A stretch of 64,000 nt of DNA from Synechococcus sp. UW69 (GTDB lineage Bacteria > Cyanobacteriota > Cyanobacteriia > PCC-6307 > Cyanobiaceae). The notes below the pieces were generated by a model. It saw only the letters and a program-made list of their open reading frames with translations, made no database searches and was not told where the DNA came from. The position numbers and the translations under genes are program-made. Each line of letters begins with the position of its first letter. Position 1 is the stretch's first letter. Positions 35,982 to 43,319 of the stretch are shown in pieces. The DNA lies in contig NZ_UCNW01000008.1 of NCBI RefSeq assembly GCF_900474185.1, positions 434,001 to 498,000 of the forward strand. The letters are read 5' to 3'.

Positions 35982-36893
35982 ATGAAGAAAGCAGATGCAG
36001 CAACCTCGGTCACGGGATTCCTGGAGATCCTCGCTGCAGGATCCATGGATACATCTGAAGGGGTTCTTCTCATCGGCAAAACGATCAGGAGCGCCAAGGA
36101 GACCCTTAGTGACCCCGATTTCAAAGACCTCCGTGATCGGTGGGGCAAAGGGCAGAAGATCTGGTCAAAACTCCTTCAGATCGGACTTGATGACCGTCTG
36201 CCTCCACTGAAGGAGCACTTACCCACCTCCTACACAACGATCCACCAGGTTCACTGCCTTACAGACGAGGAACTGAAGGAAGCACTTGATAGTGGTGCTC
36301 TTCACCCGAAGGTCTCACAAGGAGTCCTCGCTCGTTGGTTGAAGGAATACCGCTTCCAGGGATCCACGGGAACAGTCCCAACAGAGTTCAGACCAATCAG
36401 CACAGTCTTGGGTCCGCCCGACCTGGATCCAGAGCACCTAAACCGCTTTAAGGACGACCTAGACAAACTCGCGACGACCTACGGGTTCAAGGTGGTTCAT
36501 GAGGAGGAGAACTCTTCAGTCGCACTGCGCCAGAGGAGGAACAAAGATCGCTCCAACGTCATGGTGGGAACACTCATGAAGGATCTTCGGAGCACCTGGG
36601 ACGGTGCTCCAACGGAACTGAAGACCCTGTTCAAACTCAAGTCGCTAGATGAACTAGTTCAAGGTCAGATGTCTGACTTCACAGGGTTCTTGAACCGAGT
36701 GAGGAGAGGACGAGATCAGTTCTGGACGTTTCATGCTCATGACTACATCCACAAGATCGCCTTGGAGTACCTGAAGACCGAGAGCAGAGGTCAACGCTTC
36801 AACTACCGCAGAAGGTTGCGGGAAGTTGCTGAACAACACCCTCACGTCGCGGAAAAGGTCCAGGTCACCCTTGAGGACTGGATGAAATATTGA
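35982..36893 (+). CDS. Element-borne hypothetical protein (303 aa)
   Basis: No family recognised. It is soluble, helix-rich and charged, with segments such as LIGKTIRSAKETLSDPDFKD, HQVHCLTDEELKEALDSG and a basic C-terminus (RRRLREVAEQHPHVAEKVQV). The HQVHCLTDEEL helix and its spacing suggest a helix-turn-helix-like first half, but this is weak. ATG 35982 is chosen although GTG 35955 is open, because the bases between them form one copy of the repeated motif also seen before the recombinase gene. The strong motif cluster upstream suggests tight control; this could be the element's regulator. Confidence 0.6.
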   Translation: MKKADAATSVTGFLEILAAGSMDTSEGVLLIGKTIRSAKETLSDPDFKDLRDRWGKGQKIWSKLLQIGLDDRLPPLKEHLPTSYTTIHQVHCLTDEELKEALDSGALHPKVSQGVLARWLKEYRFQGSTGTVPTEFRPISTVLGPPDLDPEHLNRFKDDLDKLATTYGFKVVHEEENSSVALRQRRNKDRSNVMVGTLMKDLRSTWDGAPTELKTLFKLKSLDELVQGQMSDFTGFLNRVRRGRDQFWTFHAHDYIHKIALEYLKTESRGQRFNYRRRLREVAEQHPHVAEKVQVTLEDWMKY

Positions 36894-37103
36894 AAGTAAA
36901 ACCGTGATCCTGTTACCAAGACCACGGTTTCACGGGGGTTAAATAAATGCCCTTTTAAATTAGGTTGAGGACGGTACCCAAGACTCCATTTCATGAAGAC
37001 TACGCCCTCTCAAAGGTAAAACTACATAAATACAATGTAGTCCTACCATATTATTTATACAAGATTATTTAAAACTGGGGTTATGAGTTGAGGACATAAA
37101 AAA
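36894..37103. other. Intergenic, AT-rich, with one hairpin
   Basis: AAACCGTG and CACGGTTT (about 36898-36932) form an 8-bp stem after the 303-aa gene but without a following T run. The rest is AT-rich with no gene or further repeat that I can support. Confidence 0.4.
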
Positions 37104-37128
37104 TGACCCCTAATTACCAGAGGGGTCA
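37104..37128 (+). promoter_or_regulatory. Hairpin covering the ribosome site of the next gene
   Basis: TGACCCCT pairs perfectly with AGGGGTCA around a 9-nt loop. The Shine-Dalgarno AGGGG of the gene at 37131 lies wholly inside the 3' arm, two bases before the ATG. On the minus strand the same stem is followed by TTTTTTA and could terminate transcription. Confidence 0.6.
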
Positions 37129-37130
37129 CC

Positions 37131-37367
37131 ATGTCCACATCTCGCAAGAGAAGAAAGTATTCGTACTCTTATTTAGTAGAAGTTCGCGCAGACTACGCGG
37201 AAAAACTTCAGGATCCGCAATGGTCCTGGTTACACAACTTTTTTGAAGAATGGGGGCGCGAACTAGATAAGAAAATACAAACACTTCAATACACAGAATT
37301 ATGCACGCACTTCCAACAGGAAAAAATATTAGCATCCATTTTACAACAGAAGAACTTGCCCTCTTAA
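37131..37367 (+). CDS. Element-borne hypothetical protein (78 aa)
   Basis: Starts MSTSRKRRKYSYSYLVEVRA, basic then acidic and aromatic (WSWLHNFFEEWGRELDKK). No family is recognised. The ATG follows a strong AGGGG ribosome site that is buried in an 8-bp hairpin, so translation may be controlled. Its 3' end overlaps the 59-aa gene in another frame, beginning a chain of four overlapping genes. Confidence 0.6.
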   Translation: MSTSRKRRKYSYSYLVEVRADYAEKLQDPQWSWLHNFFEEWGRELDKKIQTLQYTELCTHFQQEKILASILQQKNLPS

Positions 37368-37480
37368 GTGAATTTGATAAATTCTGCAAGAAGAATTACA
37401 CCACTAAATCTGGGTGGGTCAAGCGAAATATTCACAGACAACTCAAACAAGAACAAGAATACAAAGCAAGTATCAAATGA
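37301..37480 (+). CDS. Small element protein (59 aa), possible ribbon-helix-helix
   Basis: ATG frame reading MHALPTGKNISIHFTTEELA then a helix LLSEFDKFCKKNY and a second helix with WVKRNIHRQLKQEQEY. A short beta-like strand followed by two helices is the arrangement of MetJ/Arc-type ribbon-helix-helix proteins, so a DNA-binding role is suggested but unproven. It overlaps the preceding gene by 67 bases, and its stop overlaps the next ATG (ATGA). Confidence 0.55.
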   Translation: MHALPTGKNISIHFTTEELALLSEFDKFCKKNYTTKSGWVKRNIHRQLKQEQEYKASIK

Positions 37481-37626
37481 AGAACATTCCCGTTAGCGAC
37501 ACAACCATGTCCATGCTCCTTGAAATTGGGAAGAGGCACGGTAACAAGAAGATCAGTCCCATCATTGAAGACCTTATTGAGGAGATTTATCTGAAGATGA
37601 AAAGAACAGGGGGAAAAGTATTGTGA
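37477..37626 (+). CDS. Small ribbon-helix-helix-like protein (49 aa)
   Basis: Begins MKNIPVSDTTMSMLLEIGKR, continues with KKISPIIEDLIEEIYLKMKR. The pattern strand (NIPVSDTT), helix (MSMLLEIGKRHG), turn, helix (SPIIEDLIEEIYLKM) is that of CopG/Arc-type regulators, and the length fits the core domain. ATG overlaps the upstream stop by four bases; its stop overlaps the next GTG (GTGA). Two adjacent small RHH-like genes may act together or antagonise each other. Confidence 0.6.
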   Translation: MKNIPVSDTTMSMLLEIGKRHGNKKISPIIEDLIEEIYLKMKRTGGKVL

Positions 37627-37970
37627 GTACACCCGACAGAAAGGAGAAGGACTATAAAAAACGAATTAAGACCATGAAGGGCAGACGGCAAACACACGAC
37701 CCAACGCTTGTAAATCCACCAATGGGGGACCGACCAAAAGATGATTCAAACCTGATTCACGTTGGGGGTATTGCAGATTTCCATGAGGAGAAGCGCAGAC
37801 TTAAAACCTTCAAAGAGTTGCGTCAAGAAATGCATGAAGCATGGTTGAACGAGAAGAAGAATCAGAAGAAGAGAAAGAGCAAGAACCCAAGTACAGAGGG
37901 CGATGACCCAAGATCAAAGAAGATACGAGACCTCAAAAATAGAGATGACTCCTGGCGTGGATTACGGTAG
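37623..37970 (+). CDS. Highly charged element protein (115 aa)
   Basis: GTG start coupled to the upstream stop. The protein is strikingly Lys/Arg/Asp/Glu-rich (MSTPDRKEKDYKKRIKTMKG, EKKNQKKRKSKN), probably disordered with a central IHVGGIADFHEEKRRLKTF segment. No family recognised. Last of the overlapping run 37131-37970. A GAGCGTC/GACGCTC hairpin at 37985-38105 (first arm 37985, second arm 37999) follows; its T run is inside the loop, so it is not a classic terminator. Confidence 0.55.
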   Translation: MSTPDRKEKDYKKRIKTMKGRRQTHDPTLVNPPMGDRPKDDSNLIHVGGIADFHEEKRRLKTFKELRQEMHEAWLNEKKNQKKRKSKNPSTEGDDPRSKKIRDLKNRDDSWRGLR

Positions 37971-38059
37971 GAGTAAAAAAGAGAGAGCGTCTTTTTTGGA
38001 CGCTCAAATTATTCAATTATTTCTTTAATTTAAACTAAAGTATTTTATATTCAAAAACT

Positions 38060-38479
38060 ATGGCGAACAAGCACGACAAATGGTACAAGGTTGAGGTTAA
38101 CCTTAATTACCATCATTCACCAGAAGAAGTTTATCTGGGTAAATGCTGGACAGTTGTTAACAGAACATATGACGATGGGAAACCAACAGTTCATGATCGT
38201 GACTTCTTTGGACACCTTGGAGCAGTAACGCGAAACCGATTTGAAGTTAAATTGCAAAAAGAATATGGCGTTAATGTACTTGCAGACTTCAGAGAAATTA
38301 CTAACAGCAAACCCTGCTTACTCTGGGAGTATGAATCTTACGAACAGTTGACCCAACAGGAAAAGGATTTATACAACGAAGTTGAGTGGGAATGGGACAA
38401 GGTTCTCAAGCGATCAGTTGTAGAAGAAGTTCTTGTCCCAGTGAGCAACAAAAGGAAGCGATCAACGGTACTCAACTGA
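38060..38479 (+). CDS. Element-borne hypothetical protein (139 aa)
   Basis: Starts MANKHDKWYKVEVNLNYHHS. A soluble alpha/beta protein with aromatic and acidic surface (LLWEYESYEQLTQQEKDLYN, WEWDKVLKRSVVEEVLVP). No motif of known function is visible. AT-rich and in element codon style. Its 3' end overlaps the minus-strand 61-aa gene by 18 bases. Confidence 0.55.
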   Translation: MANKHDKWYKVEVNLNYHHSPEEVYLGKCWTVVNRTYDDGKPTVHDRDFFGHLGAVTRNRFEVKLQKEYGVNVLADFREITNSKPCLLWEYESYEQLTQQEKDLYNEVEWEWDKVLKRSVVEEVLVPVSNKRKRSTVLN

Positions 38480-38647
38480 CGTGATCGTTATCTCCTGGGA
38501 AAATCCATGACGATCACGAAGTTTTTTCATAACAGCACTTTCAGTTTGACCAGCAAACTGCCCTGAAAGACTCATAGTCCAGGAGCGGCGGGAATAACTG
38601 TGTTGGGTGCTGATGACGTAATCAACCTTGGCGACGAAACTAGGCAT
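38462..38647 (-). CDS. Small hypothetical protein (61 aa)
   Basis: Reads MPSFVAKVDYVISTQHSYSR through EITITSVEYR. A beta-strand, helix, beta-strand pattern with a central helix SAVMKKLRDRHG is plausible for a small folded protein, as in several phage-encoded families; no name can be given. It starts 13 nt downstream of the recombinase stop on the same strand and could be its operon partner. Confidence 0.5.
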   Translation of the reverse strand: MPSFVAKVDYVISTQHSYSRRSWTMSLSGQFAGQTESAVMKKLRDRHGFSQEITITSVEYR

Positions 38648-38660
38648 TGATCATTGGGAG

Positions 38661-39257
38661 TTAGGTGGACGCCATGCGTTGGCGGAATTTGCTCACGACC
38701 TCCTCCTTATCCACTTCCAAGTACTCCTGAAGGGATTGCAGCGAGCGGTGCCCACTGATGTGCTGGATCTCTCGCAACGACCAAGCATCGCGATACAACT
38801 CCGTCAGTTGAGTACGACGGAAACTATGTGAGGAGATTCCGCGAAGGTTGTTCCAATCACAGACATGACGAAGCGCCTTATCAAAGGACTGCACCGTCAG
38901 ATGCTTCCTGCATCCACGGTCTTGTGTGGGTGACTCGTTGAAGAACAAATAGTCAGAGGGACCCAGACCAAGGCAACGAGCACGCAGAAGCAACTTCTGC
39001 ATGAGGTGGGCAGGCAAGTAGATCTCTCGGGTTTCCTTGGTCTTGGTGGTCTGCCTCTCCAGAACAACCATCTCCCGATCGGGAACCAGATTCCGCACTC
39101 GGATAGTGAGAACCTCTTTGATCCTGCCCGCAGACCAGTAGAGGGTCTCGGCAATCAGGCGGTATTTCTCGGGCAGTTGCCGAAAAATCAATTCCCGCTC
39201 TTCATCAGAGAGGACCTTTGCCTTGCCCGAGCGGTTGACCTTGTGGAAGACAGACAC
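38661..39257 (-). CDS. XerC/D-like tyrosine recombinase (catalytic domain)
   Basis: About 198 aa, covering the catalytic domain of the tyrosine recombinase family with almost no core-binding domain. All six active residues are visible: Arg in WSAGRIKEVL, Lys in QTTKTKETREI, His and Arg in SSHSFRRTQL, His in ISGHRSLQS and Tyr in LQEYLEV. So it should be active if it has a partner or compact DNA contacts. The open frame continues to a TTG at 39302, but that stretch carries the repeated operator-like motif, so GTG 39257 is chosen with low certainty. It may mobilise cassettes inside the element or act in excision. Confidence 0.8.
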   Translation of the reverse strand: MSVFHKVNRSGKAKVLSDEERELIFRQLPEKYRLIAETLYWSAGRIKEVLTIRVRNLVPDREMVVLERQTTKTKETREIYLPAHLMQKLLLRARCLGLGPSDYLFFNESPTQDRGCRKHLTVQSFDKALRHVCDWNNLRGISSHSFRRTQLTELYRDAWSLREIQHISGHRSLQSLQEYLEVDKEEVVSKFRQRMAST

Positions 39258-39489
39258 GGCGCGAAGGGCGCGAACAACCCAAGTATACGACGTTCTCTGC
39301 AATAGAGGGTCATGCTCTCCGCACTTGGTTGAACTATCCCGAGAAAATCAACCAAGGATTCCAGTTGTGGTGGGCACTTTGGGTTTGACGGATTTGCTGA
39401 GACGAGAAATGAGACAAGTGGACGACATCGCTTGAAGTCACTTGTCGTTGGTATATGAGTACTACTATTAGGTTTTCGCCTAACGCCCG

Positions 39490-39684
39490 ATGACTGATCC
39501 AGAGGAATGGGGATACCTGCCTTACGGGCACCTAACTCGCGCTGGCGAGGGTGCTCAAGCATGTCTCTACTGTTCGCACTACGAGCACTACCCGACGCTC
39601 TTGAGTGTGCCGCTGACGATCTGCCGCCTCCACCAGGGCATCGTTCCGAACCACAGGGCGTCTTCAGTGGTTTGTCATGGTTAG
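39490..39684 (+). CDS. Small cysteine/histidine protein (64 aa)
   Basis: ATG frame reading MTDPEEWGYLPYGHLTRAGE, then ACLYCSHYEHYP, a CxxC followed by histidines, and ICRLHQG with another Cys and His. The spacing could hold one zinc or an iron-sulfur site. No family is recognised. It is GC-richer than its neighbours, which may point to a separate origin within the element. Confidence 0.5.
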   Translation: MTDPEEWGYLPYGHLTRAGEGAQACLYCSHYEHYPTLLSVPLTICRLHQGIVPNHRASSVVCHG

Positions 39685-39748
39685 AAAGCGGAAGGAAATT
39701 CAACACACATGTAAAATGAGAAATAAATTTTGTTTTACAATCTAAAAA

Positions 39749-40855
39749 ATGGATGAGGAAAATTTTTACAGGCAAAACAAAGGATTACCAGAGAGGCAAC
39801 CGACTTGGAATGCATTTGGAATTGCACCAGTTCTTGCTTCCTCAAACAAAAGATGGGCAAAATGGTTTGCAAGAATCATTCTATTAATACTTTCCGCAGC
39901 AATAATGACAGCAATCTTTGCACCACGAAGGGAAGAAAGTTACAACAGATATGTTTTGAGTGGAGAGTCAAATTTCAATACTGGCAATTTTAATGGAGCA
40001 ATAAAAGACTACACGGCAGTAATTAAAATTAATCCTCAAAATGCAGACGCATACAACTATCGTGGTACTTCAAAATATGAATTAAAAGACTACCAAGGAG
40101 CAATAGACGACTACACGCAAGCAATTAGAATAAATCCTCAAGATGGAAATGCTTATTTCTATCGTGGTACTTCAAAATTTGAATTAAAAGATTACCAAGG
40201 AGCAATAAACGACTACACCCAAGCAATTAAAATCAATCCTCAAGACGGAGATTCCCACGTATGGCGAGGTGACGCAAAATACGAATCAAAAGATTATAAA
40301 GGAGCAATAAAAGACTACACACAAGCAATTAGAATAAATCCTCAAAATGAATACAGTTATTACAGTCGCGGACTCTCAAAACATGAATTAAAGGATCGCC
40401 TAGGAGCAATAAATGATTACACACAGGCAATCAAGATTAATCCTCAAGACGATGTTTATTATTACAGTCGCGGCAACTCAAAGTATGTACTGAAAGATTA
40501 CGAAGGGGCAATAAAAGACTACACGCAAGCAATCAGAATAAATCCTCAGGATGATGCTTATCACCTTCGGGGTAAGTCAAAATATGAACTGAAAGATTAC
40601 GAAGGTTCAATAGTTGATTACACTCAAGCAATTACAATAAATCCTCAAAATGATAATGCTTATTACCTTCGGGGTAAGTCAAAATATGAACTAAAAGATT
40701 ACGAGGGTTCAATAGTTGATTACACTGAAGCAATAAGTATAAATTCACAAGATGCCAATTTTTATTACGCCCGGGGTAATTCTAAAATTTCATTGGGAGA
40801 TCAGCAGGGGGCATCAATTGATTTCAGCAAAGGGCGTAGTATTCTTCAAAGATGA
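39749..40855 (+). CDS. TPR-repeat membrane protein (368 aa)
   Basis: After a polar N-terminus there is one membrane helix (FARIILLILSAAIMTAIFA, about residues 40-58). About eight tetratricopeptide repeats of roughly 34 residues follow, each with the pattern ELKDY-GAI-DYTQAIKINPQ. The repeats are unusually alike, even in DNA, so they arose by recent duplication. TPR arrays bind proteins; a membrane-anchored scaffold facing the periplasm or cytoplasm is likely. The gene is strongly AT-rich and resembles TPR proteins scattered in cyanobacterial genomes. It has no obvious operon partner. Confidence 0.85.
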   Translation: MDEENFYRQNKGLPERQPTWNAFGIAPVLASSNKRWAKWFARIILLILSAAIMTAIFAPRREESYNRYVLSGESNFNTGNFNGAIKDYTAVIKINPQNADAYNYRGTSKYELKDYQGAIDDYTQAIRINPQDGNAYFYRGTSKFELKDYQGAINDYTQAIKINPQDGDSHVWRGDAKYESKDYKGAIKDYTQAIRINPQNEYSYYSRGLSKHELKDRLGAINDYTQAIKINPQDDVYYYSRGNSKYVLKDYEGAIKDYTQAIRINPQDDAYHLRGKSKYELKDYEGSIVDYTQAITINPQNDNAYYLRGKSKYELKDYEGSIVDYTEAISINSQDANFYYARGNSKISLGDQQGASIDFSKGRSILQR

Positions 40856-41044
40856 TTTAACAATTGATTTGAAGTAGGCATTCTTCTTCCTGCTGAAACA
40901 AGTCAAGTGCAACGATGTCATCATTGCCAAAAAACACAAAACATCCATCATAAAAGTAAATAAAACTGATGCTTAACACCACTTATAAAATTGACAAAAA
41001 CAAAACCGATGAGAAATCAGCAATTCAACTAATCTTTAATTTCT

Positions 41045-42418
41045 TTAATCATCAACCAACTTATAAGCGCCATATGGGTTCTGATCCTTTCTGCCGTAAC
41101 GACGCTTGGTAACTTCAGGAATCCTGTTCCTCATTTGTGCGCGATCATAAAAACGTCTCATAACGCTATAACTATGACCAGTCAACTTACAAACGTCGTC
41201 AGCAGCTACGCCCTCCTCCAGCAAGTTAGTGACGAAACTACTACGAGTTGAATAGAGGGTATATTCATCCTCAAACTTATCTCCTATCTTTAATTTTAAT
41301 TCTGACCATGCCTTACTGAACATAGTGTACGAATAAGGTTTATTAGTTTTTGGGTTTAAGAAGACTAGGTCATTACCTTTGAGTGGTGGATACCCATTCT
41401 CCTCTCGCCAGCGGACAGCGAAATCCCGCCAACGCTCAAAGTGTTCTGCAGCACGACATGGAACCTCGCGAGGGACCTTTGTTTTAGTTTTAAGGATGTT
41501 TACCAACGAGATAGATTTATCCTCTACCTCCTTCTTCTGACTCTCCGACCAACGGGTTTGAGGAATAATCTCAATATTCTCCCAGAGAACACCACGCTCA
41601 AGAACTCCCTTCTTCTTATTAAAGCGACCAATGAGTTCAGAGGGTCGGTTGCCCAAGTTATAAGAGCAAAGCATGTAATGCCTGAAGCATTGACGCCAGT
41701 AAAGGACTTCAGGTCTGTTCACACCTACCTTTGATTCAGACCAACTCTTCAAATAGCGCCATATCATCTCCCACTGCTTTACTGGAATCGGAGGGTTTGC
41801 AGACAGATCATCATATTCAAGAGTTTTTAACTTGATCACTGGTTTCTTAACAACATATCCCTTTGGTATTAGATAGTTATTAAACCACTCATTGATCAAA
41901 CCGATTTCAGAATTAATAGTTCCATCTGTTGGAGGTTTCCGTTGGTTCGGATTAGAACCGCGATAGAACTTCCACCCTTCAAGAGTTCTCCAATAACGGA
42001 AGTCATTAAATGTATCTGACTGAAGATCAGTAATCCTCTTAACACCACGACTCTTAAAGTAGTTGACCAAACTATTGGTAAAAAATGATTTCTTACTGCG
42101 CCATGTAGATTCTTGAATCTCTCCAGTTTCAACACGCTTGCGGTTCTGCTCAATCCAGTCATCCATCAAAACCTGAATTGACTTTGAGGTAATACTCCCG
42201 CCATCAGTTTGAATACTTTTTAATTTGCTCCAGTAAGTCCATGCTTCTTCTTCAGCAACACCCTGATCATCAGTCTTAAGCGAACGCTTGATATAAGTCC
42301 GCTTACCACCATCATTCACATACTGCCTGTAATACCAGATACGAGGAGAATTAGCAAAGCGACAGATCTCAAACTTGCCTCCCGCCAAAGAAATCTTTTC
42401 AATACATGCTCCGCTCAT
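41045..42418 (-). CDS. int: Tyrosine-type integrase of the glyQ element (457 aa)
   Basis: Full-length phage-type integrase. An N-terminal arm-binding region (residues 1-60) and SAM-like core-binding domain (about 80-200) precede the catalytic domain. Active residues: Arg258 (LGNRPSEL), Arg392 (YSTRSSF), His415 (LTGHSYS) and nucleophile Tyr424 (RRFYDRA). The usual His of the HxxR box is a Tyr here (Tyr389), a known tolerated substitution. The ATG overlaps the stop of the upstream 242-aa gene (ATGA). Its place near the right att copy and its large arm domain fit the role of inserting this element in glyQ. Confidence 0.9.
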   Translation of the reverse strand: MSGACIEKISLAGGKFEICRFANSPRIWYYRQYVNDGGKRTYIKRSLKTDDQGVAEEEAWTYWSKLKSIQTDGGSITSKSIQVLMDDWIEQNRKRVETGEIQESTWRSKKSFFTNSLVNYFKSRGVKRITDLQSDTFNDFRYWRTLEGWKFYRGSNPNQRKPPTDGTINSEIGLINEWFNNYLIPKGYVVKKPVIKLKTLEYDDLSANPPIPVKQWEMIWRYLKSWSESKVGVNRPEVLYWRQCFRHYMLCSYNLGNRPSELIGRFNKKKGVLERGVLWENIEIIPQTRWSESQKKEVEDKSISLVNILKTKTKVPREVPCRAAEHFERWRDFAVRWREENGYPPLKGNDLVFLNPKTNKPYSYTMFSKAWSELKLKIGDKFEDEYTLYSTRSSFVTNLLEEGVAADDVCKLTGHSYSVMRRFYDRAQMRNRIPEVTKRRYGRKDQNPYGAYKLVDD

Positions 42419-43143
42419 AAATCCTCCTCAACCTCACAGACGGACATATTGTGATACTCATTATCTTTAATTAGATAATGCGACACTTTTACTCTGTCCT
42501 CATACTCACCATTATCTAGTCTTCTGGGACGATGCGTTTGCTGGATAAGATAATACTTACCCCTGTGATTGAAATTTGCATGTTGACCTCTGAAAAACCA
42601 TTGCCCAAACTGTTCATTACCATCAACAACCATTAATCCATGACGGTAACCACCATCAATAAAGTCTGAAACCCAATACTGGACTGATTTCCCAGCAGTT
42701 CCACCAGTACAAATCAATCGCCTGGGTTCATCACGCTGAACGTACTTTCTCAATGCAGATGGATCTGGAATTCCTCTGGTGTTCTCATAGTCCCTTTGTT
42801 CCCAACTGTTCCATGCTTTGCAGTTGAAATGCTGACCGCCCACGGTGACGTACTGCATTCCTTTGGTGATCCAAAGAACCTCCTGACGCTCCTCAATGGG
42901 ATAGGGATATACGGCAAGCAACCTGCCCGTTCCCATTTGGTCGCCGTACCGCAGTCGGGACACCAAGGTCTGCCCGTTATCGCAGCGGTAGAAGAACGGG
43001 GGGAAGTTCCGTGTGTACCTCTCATTCGCCTCTGGAGAAGGAATCAGCAGCAGTAGCGGGGGTACGACACCCAAGGAGACCGCAGATCTCTGCACGACCG
43101 CTGCAAGCGCCTTGAATCCATCAACAGCACGACGAACGACCAC
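42415..43143 (-). CDS. Hypothetical exported protein cotranscribed with the integrase (242 aa)
   Basis: No family recognised. The N-terminus has a basic start, a hydrophobic stretch (VSLGVVPPLLLLI) and a small-residue site before EANERYTRNF, consistent with a signal peptide. The mature part is aromatic and Cys-poor with repeated WFF, YYLIQQTHRPRRL and FNCKAWNSWEQRDY segments. The start (GTG near 43143) is uncertain. Its stop overlaps the integrase ATG by four bases, so it is the leader gene of the integrase operon, immediately inside the right end. An exported partner of an integrase is unexpected; a misjudged N-terminus is possible. Confidence 0.6.
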   Translation of the reverse strand: MVVRRAVDGFKALAAVVQRSAVSLGVVPPLLLLIPSPEANERYTRNFPPFFYRCDNGQTLVSRLRYGDQMGTGRLLAVYPYPIEERQEVLWITKGMQYVTVGGQHFNCKAWNSWEQRDYENTRGIPDPSALRKYVQRDEPRRLICTGGTAGKSVQYWVSDFIDGGYRHGLMVVDGNEQFGQWFFRGQHANFNHRGKYYLIQQTHRPRRLDNGEYEDRVKVSHYLIKDNEYHNMSVCEVEEDL

Positions 43144-43181
43144 CCCGAAGACTCGTCAGAAAACCCATCAACGGACAATAA

Positions 43182-43202
43182 CGTTGATAAAGCGTTGATA
43201 AC
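43182..43202. promoter_or_regulatory. Right-end pair of GTTGATAA arm-type sites
   Basis: CGTTGATAAA (43182-43191) and CGTTGATAAC (43193-43202), 11 bp apart, the same motif and spacing as the left-end cluster at 34051-34071. About 60-80 bp from the right att copy. Confidence 0.7.
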
Positions 43203-43260
43203 AGGGTTTGCTAGGGCAAATTTCCCAGTCCCTCACACAATCTGAACCAGGGTGGTAGTT

Positions 43261-43277
43261 ATGTCCTGAAAATGCAC
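43261..43277. other. attR candidate: displaced original glyQ start
   Basis: ATGTCCTGAAAATGCAC. On the minus strand it reads GTG CAT TTT CAG GAC AT, that is Met-His-Phe-Gln-Asp, the same peptide as the glyQ start but with different codons outside the 8-bp core. Confidence 0.7.
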
Positions 43278-43319
43278 TGGGCCGGGGCTACCTGAGTTCC
43301 GATTCTGCCCAGTGACCGG

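Larger units (their letters stand above)
33988..43277. mobile_element. Integrative element inserted in the 5' end of glyQ (about 9.3 kb)
   Basis: Bounded by imperfect copies of the glyQ start region (33988-34004 and 43261-43277), with arm-type repeats near both ends. It contains two tyrosine recombinases, one of them a 457-aa integrase near the right end. Between 34 and 43 kb the DNA is visibly AT-richer than the core, and most genes are short and unrecognised. No capsid, packaging, conjugation or replication-initiator gene is recognised, so it resembles a satellite or small integrative island rather than a full prophage. Core synteny (comEC-glyQ on one side, a core hypothetical and menG on the other) resumes outside it. 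Confidence 0.8.

Noticed and set aside
37985-38005. GAGCGTC/GACGCTC hairpin as terminator of the small-gene chain
   Set aside because: The T run is in the loop and no T run follows on the plus strand; on the minus strand it would fit, but no minus-strand gene lies upstream of it.
39188-39775. 195-codon minus-strand frame upstream of the recombinase
   Set aside because: Overlaps the recombinase start and the Cys/His gene; composition (Ser/Pro/Arg-rich) looks like a shadow frame.
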